DNA from: Saccharina japonica
Lineage: Eukaryota > Sar > Phaeophyceae > Laminariales > Laminariaceae
Direction: 5' to 3'
Length of the DNA stretch: 64,000 nucleotides
Assembly: GCA_008828725.1 (NCBI GenBank)
Contig: MEHQ01001088.1
Location: 56,645 to 120,644, forward strand
Shown here: positions 1 to 10,142 of the stretch, in pieces
Numbering within the stretch: position 1 is the first letter of the stretch
Layout of the letters: each line of letters begins with the position of its first letter
Position numbers and translations under genes: made by a program
The notes under the pieces: model-generated
Told to the model about the DNA's origin: nothing
Databases searched by the model: none
Seen by the model: only the letters and a program-made list of their open reading frames with translations

Positions 1-95
1 TTTTCCCGGATCCGAGTTACGACTATGGACGGAGAGGGACAGAAATAAGTGCGAAGATAATAGATGGGATGGAAAAAACAAAACAAAAAATAACT
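1..95 (+). mobile_element. SINE-1 3' end
   Basis: This is the 3' part of the tRNA-derived SINE whose full copy is at 42029-42376. It shares the 'gatccgagttacgac' block, the 'gcgaagataat' block and an A-rich tail. The 5' part lies outside the window. Confidence 0.55.
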
Positions 96-414
96 GGTAC
101 TACAGCAGTAGTAGTAAATATTATATCATATAGGACCCACGGTTAAGACAAAAATCTACCGACGTATTATACGCAGTTACCTATTTTTTCCAACACAACA
201 TTGTGATTTCGTGATTTCGCCTATTTAAGGGGCGCCTTCGGGAAAAACATATCATGAAAGAGCACTTATTGATAAGGACAAACAATAGAGATATACCTGG
301 TATAATGAAGGCAGGTCAAATCGGTTATTAATAGGCCCAATATTAAACAATGCTGCTTGTGAGGTCAAACCATTGTTTTTTTCAAAAATATCCTCAAAAC
401 TCGTCATTTAAAAT

Positions 415-760
415 CTCACGCTTGGTGTGATACTGCAGCATATAGCACTTCGATCGCGCGTTTTACTTACTACTTGGAGCAGGGTCGTCCAGAAAAAAGA
501 GAAAACGACACACCACACCCCCAGAGGTCGGAATAGAAAACCGTTGCAACCGTTGTGATCACATGATGAAATAAGAAAATGGAAAAATATATATATCCCT
601 ATTTTCATGTTTTTCACGTGGTTTTAGTAACCCCCCCCCCCCCTAACGAACAAAAAATTCTGTGAGATGTCGAAAAAAACAAAATCGACCACCCTCGCGC
701 TTGGTGTGATACTGCAGCATAGCACTTCGATTGCGCGTTTTACTTACTACTTGGAGCACT
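415..760. repeat. ~60 bp direct repeats flanking a MITE-4 copy
   Basis: About 60 bp (421-479), beginning GCTTGGTGTGATACTGCAGC and ending in ACTTGGAGCA, recurs with few changes at 698-758. The MITE-4 copy at 480-697 sits exactly between the two. This is far longer than a normal target duplication. Confidence 0.7.
480..697 (-). mobile_element. MITE-4 copy 1
   Basis: A reverse-orientation copy of a ~215 bp repeat also found at 1203-1421 and 53189-53403. It shares a CGACCACCCTCG end, a long C/G homopolymer, the CGGTTGCAACCGTTG-type core and the TCCAGAAAAAAGAG end. No coding capacity is visible, so it is read as a non-autonomous DNA element. Confidence 0.7.
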
Positions 761-761
761 T

Positions 762-1202
762 GGAGTGTAATAAGTTTTCAGACATGCATGCTCGCAGCGC
801 AGCACAACGGATCACACCGACGGGCGTTCGATTCCAGTGCGTGCGAGATCTCGCCGGGTAGAAATAAAGAAAAAAAGAACACACACAGCAGCAGTAGCAT
901 TTCGCACTTTTTGTTGTTTGTTGTTGCTTTTTCCGTGGCTGCGGAGACGGCTGTGCCTCGGGATGGGACCAGGGTGGCCGGTAGGCCTGCAGAGTGCAGA
1001 GGCTCCTGCGGAGGGCTTATTATGTACGTCACTACGTTAACTTTCTGCATCTTGTGGCAGCAGGGCACCACATACATATAAAATATGTACTACGACTACA
1101 CATGCGATCGAGTCCTTCAGGCTGGAGAGGTCCGCATCACCTACATCACCTACAGAATATCCTGAAACGGCAAAAAAAAACTATACAATGTTCCAATTGG
1201 AA
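762..1202. other. no supported gene
   Basis: Short overlapping frames occur on both strands but without conserved motifs. A tRNA B-box-like word (GTTCGATTCC) lies near 828, but no tRNA fold can be drawn around it. Confidence 0.4.
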
Positions 1203-1421
1203 CGAGGGTGGTCGATTTTTTTTTTCGACATCTCACATAATTTTTTATTCGTTAGGGGGGGGGGGGGGGGGTTACTAAAACCAAGTGAAAAAAATGAAAA
1301 TAAGGATATTTTTTTTCACCATTTTCTGATTTCATCATGTGATCACAACGGTTGCAACGGTTTTCTATTCCGGCCTCTGGGGGTGTGGTGTGTCGTTTTC
1401 TCTTTTTTCTGGACGCCCCTG
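1203..1421 (+). mobile_element. MITE-4 copy 2
   Basis: A forward copy of the ~215 bp repeat, with CGAGGGTGGTCGA at the left, a 17-18 base G run near 1255-1272 and CTGGACGCCCCTG at the right. The two ends are only loosely inverted. It lies in opposite orientation to the copy at 480-697. Confidence 0.7.
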
Positions 1422-2026
1422 ATTGGAATGTTAATCGTGTTCTTCTACGTAAACGTTTCCCTCCAAACTTGGCTATAATATACCAGGTAATATGTAGGAA
1501 CGTACTGACTAGCTACGACGCTTAAATCAAGTAGTATGAATTTGACCCTACAAAAACAGTTATTCATATTACAGCAGCAGTACCGGATACCTCCATTATA
1601 AATGAGAAACGGGAAAGCTGGCCTAGGCAGGATTTATATCTTGTTTGAGAATGGGCTCGTTCTACACTACTTTCAGTAGAAAACGGCTCCCGGATATACT
1701 ATTTTCCCACCAGCCGTATAATTGCACGTAGGTGCGGTGGGCTGTTAGATCTGCACGTACGTTTGCACCATCTTTACCCTTGCTCCCACCCGGACCTGAT
1801 CCCACCCGGATCTGATCCCATTTGGCACCCTGCTCCCATCCACAAGGTGCAGAAATATAATCAGCCCTCTGCAGGAGCCGCCGGAGGCCCACCTGGTACC
1901 TCGATCCCCATTGGTACCCATGTAGGCCAAACATATCTACAACAACTCCTGCTATACATATAACCGTATTGAATGTACGTGCAGATTCGTTAGACTCGCA
2001 CGTACGTGCAAGTTCTCCGGAGCCGT
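1422..2026. other. no supported gene
   Basis: No conserved frame or named element is seen. Around 1775-1850 there is a short imperfect repeat of GATCCCACCCGGA-type words. Confidence 0.4.
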
Positions 2027-2034
2027 CTATTTTC

Positions 2035-3194
2035 CAGGGTTCTTTACGGTTAACCGTCCGTGCACGGTGCGGTTTATTTTTTCGAAAATCTTACGGTCCG
2101 GTTCGGTGCGGTTTTTAGGAAGCAGAAATAGTATGGTGCGGTTCGGTGCGGTTATCCGATATTGTAAATCCTACGGTGCGGTTCGGTTTTTTTATGCATC
2201 CTACGGTGCGGTTCGGTGCGGTTTTCAGAAATCGTAAATGCAACGTTGCGGTTCGTTTTTTCATTCATCTTACGGTGCGGTTCGGTGCGGTTTTCAGAAA
2301 TCAGGAATCCTACGGTGCGGTTCGGTGCGGTTTTCAGAAATCGGGAATCTTACGGTGCGATTCGGTGCGGTTTTCAGTTTTGAAAATCCTACGGTGCGGT
2401 TCGGTTTTTTCATGCATCCTACGGTGCGGTTCGGTGCAGTTTTCAGAAATCGGTAATGCTACGGTGCGGTTCGGTGCGGTTTCCAGATGTCGTGAACCCT
2501 ACGGTGCGGTGAGGTTATATTTTGTTTTCTACGGTGCGGTTCGGTGCAGTTTTCCGCTGTCGCAAAACCTACGGTGCGGTGCGGTGCGGTTTCAAGAGGG
2601 CAAACATCCTACGGTGCGGTTTAGTGCGGTTAACCGCACCGAACCGCACCGACCCGATAGGAAAACCCGCACCGTAAAGAACCCTGAAAATTACGAAACA
2701 ACTACGAGCTGGTTCCAGCGACAGCCAGAACTTTATCCCTTCGCAACTTTGCGCCTTGGTTTTTGAGAGTTGGAAAACGAAACTTGGCAGGGTTGTGCGT
2801 CACAACACGAAGAAAAAACTCACGACTGGACTTTTTTTTTTTTTCCTTTTTTTCGTTCTCTAGGTACACTTTTCCATATTTTCTGAATTTTTCGGCAACT
2901 TTGACCATTCCTCATGCACTAGTTTTTTTTTTTTTTTTTCAATATTTTACCCGATGCGTGCGTGCGTGCGTGCGTGCGAATCGTCCCCCAAAACAGGTAT
3001 TTTTCCACCGGTGTGACCCACAGTACTCGAAGGGCTTGACGGAGGCGCAACGGGACCACTCTAGTGCGGTTGCCGGGCCCCTGTGCGAATTGGCATGGAA
3101 AGGCGTTTTACGTGATTACGGAGCGTTATAGTAGCGGTTAACCGCACCGAACCGCACCGAACCGATAGGAAAAACCGCACCGTAAAGAACCCTG
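2035..3194. mobile_element. hAT-like non-autonomous element with subterminal GGTGCGGTTC array
   Basis: The element begins CAGGGTTCTTTACGGT and ends ACCGTAAAGAACCCTG, a 16-bp TIR. It is flanked by the exact 8-bp direct repeat CTATTTTC at 2027-2034 and 3195-3202. CAGGG...CCCTG ends with an 8-bp duplication are typical of the hAT superfamily. The left half (2040-2640) is an imperfect array of GGTGCGGTTCGGTGCGGTT units. A second copy of the inverted end occurs internally at about 2630-2687. The right part has T-rich and (GCGT)n stretches. The 206-codon frame across the array is a by-product of the repeats, and no transposase is seen. Confidence 0.85.
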
Positions 3195-3202
3195 CTATTT
3201 TC

Positions 3203-3792
3203 CTTCTCATTGCTCGTTTCTCTCACTACCACTATAAAAAGGTGAAGTGCAGTGTAGTATATATATGTTTCTGCTATTTGTTGTCATACCTCCGAGTATA
3301 CCGACATTGATTGGCGATGAAGTAATGCGATACCATACATTGCAGAATCAACCGGTGGGATGCAGCTGGTACCATTACTGTAATCATGTTAGTGTACATA
3401 AACCTGAACATGAGTCTACTTTTCCTATTAATAGCGATTTCTCAACAACGCGAGTGAGTGCAGTGCTAATAAAGGAGTTCCGTTGTTATCGAGGACTCTT
3501 TGTCCAAAATGTGCTCATCATGCTTTTGTTCCTCGGGTTGTTTTTCCTCTTCCAGATGTTTCCAGCTATTTGGTTTTCAAACCATCTATTATACGAAGTA
3601 TATGATTGCTTTAGTCGTACGTAAACGTTATCGGTCCAGATACGTTTGCCCTCCGTCACTACGAGTATCCACAGACTGTGACAGGACGCCTCCGTATCTT
3701 GATATAATATCAATTTTATCAATCGAGAAAATGTGGAAAATCTGGTGGGGGAACTCTCCGATCATAACCAACCATAATAACGGCCCCGAGTG
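3203..3792. other. no supported gene
   Basis: A 125-codon frame at 3247-3624 has a hydrophobic stretch but no recognisable family or splice context. I do not call it a gene. Confidence 0.35.
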
Positions 3793-3794
3793 TA

Positions 3795-4092
3795 CAATAC
3801 CGGCCCTTTCACAAGAAACCTGAAATCAGGCTCAGGCTGACTTTCTTAATCTGGGCGCGCGCGAAAGCACACTTTCTTATGCTGCACTGTCTTACATTGG
3901 CCCCCGAGCAGACTTTTCCCCTATTAATAGTACTGTGCAATGAACGGTGGCTTGGCCCCAGGCCAGCCACAGGAAGGGGTTACTTTCTTAAAGCTTATGC
4001 GCTGACTAGGCTGACATTCTTTTTTTTTTTCAATTTCTCAGGCTGATTTTCTTGTGAGTTCCTTTCTTATGAGCGGGCCGCCGGTACTGCTG
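3795..4092 (+). mobile_element. TA-flanked mariner-like MITE, copy 1
   Basis: A 298-bp element flanked by TA on both sides (3793-3794 and 4093-4094). The ends are CAATACCGGCCC and CCGGTACTGCTG. It is a diverged inverted copy of the element at 44294-44590. Its interior carries repeated AGAAAGT/ACTTTCTT words. The end layout resembles that of the 2.26 kb element at 35173-37436, so it may be a non-autonomous relative. Confidence 0.75.
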
Positions 4093-4585
4093 TATGCGGG
4101 AGTTCGTTGACAGCAGTGGCGGTTGGCCGTGTAGGGGCAAAAGTGCCGCCAACAGGCATCCCGGCATCGATCTTTTTGCGGGGGAGAGAGCACGACCACT
4201 ACTACTACTGTGCCGAAAGCGAGCGGTTTATCGACGAAACAAGACCGAAGGAGGTTGACGGTTTTCTCCCCTTTTCCCTCTAGGCTTCTCTCCCTACTTC
4301 TTTACATGTGTACATACATCTATATAATATATGCACCTTGTACTTCAGTCAGTACCTGGTTCTCGTGTTATATTTACATGGCTGTTGTCCGTGCGGAACT
4401 GTATATATTTCCATTCATCCCTCCTGTTTTTGGCTACGCCAGGTATATATGTACTAAGTATACGAGTACGGGCATGCAGAATCACACCCACTCAGCCGTG
4501 TAGATCTACCGAGGGGTGGACAGACCTTGAAGTAGTTATTTACGGGGGGTTTGTGCTTGTGTCCTGAAGCCGACCCTCCGACCGG

Positions 4586-4604
4586 AACCCTAACCCTAAC
4601 CCTA
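4586..4604 (+). repeat. short telomere-like run
   Basis: Three copies of CCCTAA-type units form an interstitial telomere-like motif. It is too short to mark a chromosome end. Confidence 0.6.
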
Positions 4605-5084
4605 TGCCAGTGGTCAGTGCTGGGATGCTGTGCTTGGTCACACTCTAGGTTGACTGTCCGGCGTGGATGCTGAGCTTAGAAAGACTCTAGGTTGACTCGG
4701 GATGCTGTGGCTGGGAAATACTCCAAGTTGATTGAGCCGCGTAAAGCATACCCTTAGCCAACCAGAGTGCGTAAATAGCTACCTTACGAAGATATACTAT
4801 CATCATGCTTTGTCCATCCTCGCATGCAATACGTACGTACGTAAGACGCTTTTTGTATGTGCTGATTGGTGATGCTGTCGCACTGGGCTTTGTGTTGATG
4901 TATGATGGCTGTTCCAATGGGCTATGCATACTGTATATATACCATATACCTGGTATGCATTATATGTATACATACTCGTACATGTGCCAGGGTTTTGTCA
5001 CGAAGCGGTTGCTATATACGTATATATATATGATGGGGTATGGGACTTGTTTCCCGGTAAGGTGATATTGCTTTTGGCAAACGA
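4605..5084. other. no supported gene
   Basis: This stretch contains a short repeated word (GGATGCTG... ACTCTAGGTTGACT, around 4620-4730), TACCTGGTA words and TA/GT-rich sequence. No conserved frame is visible. Confidence 0.4.
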
Positions 5085-5205
5085 ACGGTGTGTGTGTATT
5101 CTGCACGTTAAACCTTCCTTTCTACCCATCGACATCCAGCACACCCAGTGTCCGTGCCGATTCTTCATCCTAAAAAGGTACCAGTTCTGTGGTCTCAAAA
5201 ACTGT
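5085..5205 (+). repeat. dispersed repeat preceded by a (GT)n run
   Basis: About 115 bp is nearly identical to 43135-43250, with diverged pieces at 43815-43925 and inverted fragments near 42600 and 44600. The shared part follows a TGTGTGT tract and contains CCTTCCTTTCTACCC and GGTACCAGTTCTGTGG. The frame is open in both copies, but three near-identical copies suggest a repeat rather than a gene. Confidence 0.6.
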
Positions 5206-5295
5206 GGCACCACTGACTCCGACCCGGAACCCCAGCCCTAGCTCAAACTATAGCAGTAACTGAGACGCCTGCTAAAAAAGTATCTGGCGGACTGC

Positions 5296-5350
5296 GATTG
5301 ACTATTACTGACTATTACTGACTGTTATGAACTATTGCAGACTGTTACGG
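5296..5350 (+). repeat. 10-bp TGACTATTAC minisatellite
   Basis: Several imperfect tandem units of TGACTATTAC. The same unit forms a longer array at 55206-55436 and a short one near 45657-45690. Confidence 0.65.
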
Positions 5351-5730
5351 ACTACTCATACTAGATATTACTGGCTATCAAAGGATCCCACGCACGGTAG
5401 TCGAAGATGTCGGGAGACATGTCAAGCAAGGCAAAACATGCGCTGTCAAGGGTGTAGGGCCGAAGTGTTCCACACTAAAACCTAGTAGTTTGGTGTCAGT
5501 CGAGACATGTCGAGGCAAGGCTGCTGTCTGTCAAGGAAAGGTTGAAAGTTCTGTCTCCCGACATATTTGACGGTACGTAGTAGGTATGTATAGGGGTCGC
5601 AGTTAGATTTTGCCTTCTGGGGCAATATTTTGTCACTGGGGACCGGTTGAGCTTCTCAAGTGAGTAAGACGCGTGCTATACGAAAGAGTCAGCAATTTTT
5701 GGCTGGAACGTTTTTTGGAAAATGGCGGAC
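5351..5730. other. no supported gene
   Basis: Repeated short words (GACATGTC, GTCAAGG) occur between 5400 and 5570. No coding evidence is seen. Confidence 0.4.
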
Positions 5731-5915
5731 TTCTTAACCCATTCAGAACTGGAAAATGATCCCACACTAATCCCAAGTACTTTTACCCCAGAAACGGGCG
5801 ACCATTTCTTAACCCTTATAGGACTGGAGTCCCGTTTTGGGTACAAATTACTTAGAATTAGTGTGGATTGTCCCCAAAACGGGACTGGAGTTCTAAAAGG
5901 GTTAAGGGGTTAACC
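5731..5915. mobile_element. MITE-6 palindrome, double copy
   Basis: Two adjacent units, each bounded by TTAACCC-type and GGGTTAA-type ends. The second is strongly palindromic (ACTGGAGTCCCG versus CGGGACTGGAGT). The family core CACACTAATTCCAAGTA recurs at 10143-10921, 18728-18826 and elsewhere. Confidence 0.65.
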
Positions 5916-6740
5916 CTCAATCGTCGGAAATGGCATTATTATCAGTATTATGGTGTGTTGCAATAGTTTTCGTTGAATACTCAGGCTATGGGATTGTTGA
6001 CCGGGTATATAGCATTATAGCATTATAGCATTTTCAGTCTCCTCTAGAATGAGTTTTTGGGTGAGATATACAGCTCCTCAAGTGACCACACCGTCGGAAA
6101 AAAATGGAATGGTTTTACTTACTGCGGTATAATAGCATGCGTCGTAAACTACTACTGGTTAGAATTACCATTGTTTCTCTTGCATACGATATATACCAGG
6201 TAGGTACCGGGTATATGTTTATATACCATCATGGATGGTCTTCACATATGGTTGACGTTCGGGAGTACAAAGCCAGAACGCTACCAAGGAGGGAAGGGTG
6301 AAGGGTCCTCTACGAGACCGACCCCCACTCCCACACTCTTTCCTTTCGAGATGCGAGGGAGGTTGTGTGGAGGCACCTCCTTGCCACATACGTATAAGAA
6401 AAAAAGTGCGCGTCAAGGCCTCGGCCGACCCTGCTCAAGACCCCGACACGGCCGACATCATATGAGGAGGCGACCTCCATCTATATGTTTATACTCGTAT
6501 ATATACGAAGTGTGTCTAGGACTACTATTAATACATACCTGGTACCAGGGAAACATATAGTAGACTCGTAGCTCCCACAAATGTTGGTCCGTTTTTGCGC
6601 GAACAACCTTCTTCGAAGTCAAGTTTCGGGTGAGATATTATGCTCTTCACGTGAGGAGATCAGAAAAAATAAGCCACCACCCTGATCAGGCAAGCGTTTC
6701 TCTAATAAATGTATGCATGTACTTCTCGACTGAGGAACTA
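5916..6740. other. no supported gene
   Basis: Isolated MITE-like words occur near 6060-6100 and 6620-6680 (GGTGAGATAT, CACGTGAGGAGATCAG), probably degenerate MITE-1/MITE-3 ends. No gene is supported. Confidence 0.4.
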
Positions 6741-6749
6741 CTTATTATC

Positions 6750-6998
6750 CGATATATCGGACTCATCCAACGGTACTATGAATACAACAAACTGCTGTAC
6801 GTCAACGTGCTGCATAAAATCGATCACCCCGATTTCATCCAATGCTTCCACCACATTCTTGTCAATGTTTGGGTAACGGGTGAAGTCCCCCAGCAGTGGA
6901 AAGACGCGATCATCAAGGTACTTTACAAAAAGAAGGACCGAACTGATTGCAACAACTACAGAGGGATTTCGCTTGTTGCCCATGCAGGAAAAGTGTTG
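6750..6998 (+). pseudogene. LINE reverse-transcriptase fragment
   Basis: The + frame gives a short stretch typical of the start of a non-LTR retrotransposon RT domain. It includes [20 protein letters not shown], followed by C-N-N-Y-R-G-I-S-L and H-A-G-K-V-L. In known LINEs the RT copies element RNA at the target site. Only about 80 residues remain. The frame stops matching the family at the N at 6999, where the palindromic element at 7000-7705 begins. No catalytic YADD box, endonuclease or 3' end is present, so this is a dead fragment. The RT identification is firm; the clade is not resolved. Confidence 0.8.
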
Positions 6999-6999
6999 N
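6999..6999. other. single ambiguous base (N)
   Basis: This is the only N in the window. It lies exactly where the RT reading frame ends and a palindromic element begins, so it may mark an assembly join. Confidence 0.9.
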
Positions 7000-7705
7000 G
7001 CTGGTCTGGCTTAAAGCCAGTCACGACAGTTAAATGGATTTTCGCAGAGCAGTTTTGCGATTCATGAGGTGGCATTTTGCATGGCGCCCGGAACGCGGAT
7101 AACAAAACGAGTCAAGCGGGAACCCAAAAAAAAAAAGTCGATGAGGTAAAATTATGATCGTTTGAGTGAAATGCCCACCTAGAAATCGACCGAAATGCAC
7201 GTTAAAAAAAACTTTTTTTTCTTGGGTTCCCGCTTGAACGCCTAGACAAACGCGCTACGAATCAAGTGTCAAAATTTCAGGTCAAAAATCGTAAAACTGC
7301 GTTGCGAAAAACAGTTTTTGTGTCTTTGATAATAGTATCTTAAATTTGTATGAGGATCGTATGTACGCAATATCTCTTGATCGAGCGCGAATTGAGCGGT
7401 GGCGGTGGTATCGATCGTTTCCCCTTGCCCTAAGGAACGCTCTCACCAAGTATCAGAAACATCCACTGAATGTATTTTTCATACTTTTGTATATACTTTA
7501 GTATCGAAATATGTTCGCACGTGATGGGATGGAATCGATACGCGATTTCTCGACGAGAATAACTCGGATTCTAAAACTCCCAACATGAACAAACGCGCTA
7601 CAAACACGGGAACATCGTTGCCAAATATGAGGTCCCAATACTTCCAAACGATTGCGCAAACCCCGATTAAGTGAATTTTAGTTTTACAGCCTGACCAGCT
7701 CGTAG
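7000..7705. mobile_element. palindromic element interrupting the LINE
   Basis: The left end GCTGGTCTGGC is matched inverted by GCCTGACCAGC near 7688-7698. Inside is a foldback at 7105-7240, where AAGCGGGAACCCAA pairs with TTGGGTTCCCGCTT. Words such as TATCGATCGT and CAGCTCGTA are shared with the element at 33991-34812, which suggests one diverged family. No transposase is seen. Confidence 0.45.
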
Positions 7706-7990
7706 CGCGCATAAAAGTGCCCATTGGTCGGTATGTATGCGCGAACAAACTTGTTCGATATCATATTTCATGTGATATTTTCGAGATTCTCATGCCAGAA
7801 GCTCAGAACAAAACAACGCACCTCCACCACCCTTGACGTTGGGATGGGTTATATCTCTGGATTACCACTCATTCATTTGTGTTTACGGTACGTGGGCCAT
7901 TCATTGGTGTATACCGCCGATCGGGTTGCACTCTCCTATTTTTTTCTCTCAGGGTCAGCTTTTCGGTGGCTCACTAATTACTTCCGTTGT
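7706..7990. other. no supported gene
   Basis: Only short unconserved frames are present. Confidence 0.4.
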
Positions 7991-7993
7991 AAT

Positions 7994-8156
7994 ATTATGG
8001 GGGAACATGGTAAACAAGACTCACGGTACACACAAAAAACTACCTGGCATATATTTACCTTTTTTTTGCTATGAATAACAATATTCGGTCGTATCTACCT
8101 TTTTTTTGCTATGAATAACAATATTCGGTCGTATTTACTATGGTCGTTTCCGTAAA
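7994..8156. mobile_element. MITE-5, diverged copy with internal duplication
   Basis: The ends GGGGGAACATGG and GTATTTACTATGGTC match MITE-5 (compare 62148-62245). A ~45 bp segment containing TTTTTTTGCTATGAATAACA is tandemly duplicated at 8056-8145. Confidence 0.5.
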
Positions 8157-8554
8157 AGTATAGCGCTCCTGCAAGTGGGGGACCCTCGGGAAAAAAAGGC
8201 GAGTCGCTATCATCGTATTCATAACACGCCTCAGCGTCTGCTTAGTTGGCGTGGCGTGGGATCGATTGCTTGGGAGAATTATAATCTAAGTCAGAGTTCT
8301 TCCCTCCGCGGGCAGTCTTTTATCATTTTCTCCATCCCATCTTCAGTACTCCACCATGGTTTGTGCGTATCTTCGTCATTCGCTGATTTATTTTTCCTTC
8401 TCCCTCCCCCCTCAATAGTTGTGACTGAGATTTGGGGTAACATGCATTTTGGGTGGTGGGTGTGTAACGGCTTACGTTAGTTATTAATAGTGGGGCCGTT
8501 TGATCACTGCTATTGTTTTTAACTTTTCTCAATATATATCAGGCTCACGGCGCT
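8157..8554. other. possible decayed SINE-1 (minus) near 8365-8440; no gene
   Basis: CTTCTCCCTCCCCCCTCAAT followed by GTGACTGAGATTTGGGGT resembles the reverse complement of the SINE-1 body. The rest is unassigned. Confidence 0.3.
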
Positions 8555-8672
8555 TCGAGCTCGGTGCAAGCAATGCCTGCCTGGTTGGTGAAAACCCAAC
8601 GTGCTCCGACCCGGCATTGTAGGGATGCGAGGGTCTATGGTAATGCGACTACGGCCGTGCACGACATGAGTA
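8555..8672 (+). repeat. dispersed repeat D, copy 1
   Basis: About 115 bp is shared with 48537-48652 and, inverted and diverged, with 21352-21470. The common core includes CCCAACGTGCTCCG and TAGGGATGCGAGGGTCTATGG-like sequence. Its class is unknown. Confidence 0.6.
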
Positions 8673-9220
8673 CCCGACCGTACGGCACACGCCTTCGGCT
8701 TTCATCAAGAGGAGGGTTCGACCCTTTATTCCCTTGTCGAGTGCCGTCTGCAATTGTGTTCTTTCTATGTACCCACGCTAGGAGCCCTCGGAAGTTGGTG
8801 CATTTCGATAAATGTAAACTCCGTGTGCCTGGTTCGTAAGAAGAATCCAATGCGAGCGACATCAACGCCATTGAGAATAGCAGAATTCGAGGTTTAACCA
8901 TACGCCCGGACCGCGGCGACCGGTACGCGAGCCGATTTATTGTGGCACTGTAGTCAATACTCTAGACGCGCCTTGGTCCCGGAGGTGGTGAGCATGGGTG
9001 ATGATTGTGGGCGGCATGCCGCGGAGCGGTTCATCAAGCTCTGGTCACTTGTCGCCGGCGTGTCGCCCAACATATGATATGCACGAAGCCTGTCACGGTT
9101 ATTCCTATGATAGCAATGTTTGACCTACAGAAGTGGGCTGGGTCTGGCACGGTTCGAGGTATACCCTGTCCATGGATCTGCGGAGGGACACTGAGCAGTT
9201 TTCGATAACCCGGAGGGAGA
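8673..9220. other. no supported gene
   Basis: Short frames occur on both strands without motifs, splice context or copies elsewhere in the window. Confidence 0.35.
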
Positions 9221-9586
9221 GTGTCAGCCTCGTCAAAATGGGGGGGAGTGCGGCTAGAACTTGACATTTTTGTTCGTGGTTGTGGCGCATTCCCCCGCGC
9301 GTGTTTGTTTCGATATCTGAACGGGACGATTAGGATTATGATGGGTGAAGTTCTTGTAAATATACCCGATGATTATGATGACGGTGATGTTATCACGATC
9401 TGTAGCTATAGCCCATTTCCCTTAATCTACTCCAATGTAGGCCGTGGTCCCAAAACGAACAGGGTAATAATTAAAGAGCTAAAAAGTACCTCGATGGAGG
9501 AAAACGAGCGCCTGGTAACAAACTACGTTAATCATGCGAGTAAACGCCCTCCCCTCCCCCCCGAACCGACTTTTCGAGCTCAATAG
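9221..9586 (+). CDS. hypothetical 121-codon frame
   Basis: A single open frame ending at a TAG near 9584. Its middle is acidic (I-P-D-D-Y-D-D-G-D) and its C-terminus is lysine- and proline-containing (K-R-P-P-L-P-P-E-P). I recognise no domain, signal peptide or membrane segment. It is not repeated in the window and has no neighbouring gene. The residue mix looks more protein-like than most frames here, but a chance frame is quite possible. Confidence 0.2.
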   Translation: MSASSKWGGVRLELDIFVRGCGAFPRACLFRYLNGTIRIMMGEVLVNIPDDYDDGDVITICSYSPFPLIYSNVGRGPKTNRVIIKELKSTSMEENERLVTNYVNHASKRPPLPPEPTFRAQ

Positions 9587-10142
9587 CTCCGTAACAAAGA
9601 AGGTGTCGCTACCAAACGACACGCTTAAGGGCATCCCTCGGTTTAAGAGAGATAGCTAATCTGTCCAAGCCACCCACCCTTTTCGGCATTGAAAGGTGTC
9701 CAAAGATCCGAAACATGGCCCGAGCACGTATCTTTGTCGTAGGCCTTTGCCTCACGCCGAACCAGTGCGAACACTCGCCACCATCCCGTCCGGATGCGCG
9801 CTCGCATTCCACCGGGCGGAGGTGGCGACGAACAAACGCAAAGCATCATCATCATCGTTCGTTTGTTACGCCGAACCGAACGAGCCCGGCCCCCCACGAG
9901 ATAATCCGCTCGACTAAACCGCATGCTTCTGGTGACACATGCTACGGGTAGAGGTGCTTTTTGCCTTATAAGGGTGGTCACTTGAGGCGCGCTCTATACT
10001 TCACCCGAAACCTGAGTTTCGACGAAAACAGAATGTTTACGTACCCGATTCACAATCCCGTGGCCTCAAGTAGAAAACGAAAGATTGGGCCTCAAGCACA
10101 AACAGCGAGATTCCGGCGATTTTGGGTGAAGGAGCCTTTACT

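Noticed and set aside
2146..2766. 206-codon open frame
   Set aside because: It lies over the GGTGCGGTTC array of the hAT-like element. The repeat length and lack of stop words keep it open.
4586..4604. Chromosome end
   Set aside because: Only about three telomere-like units are present, with ordinary sequence on both sides.
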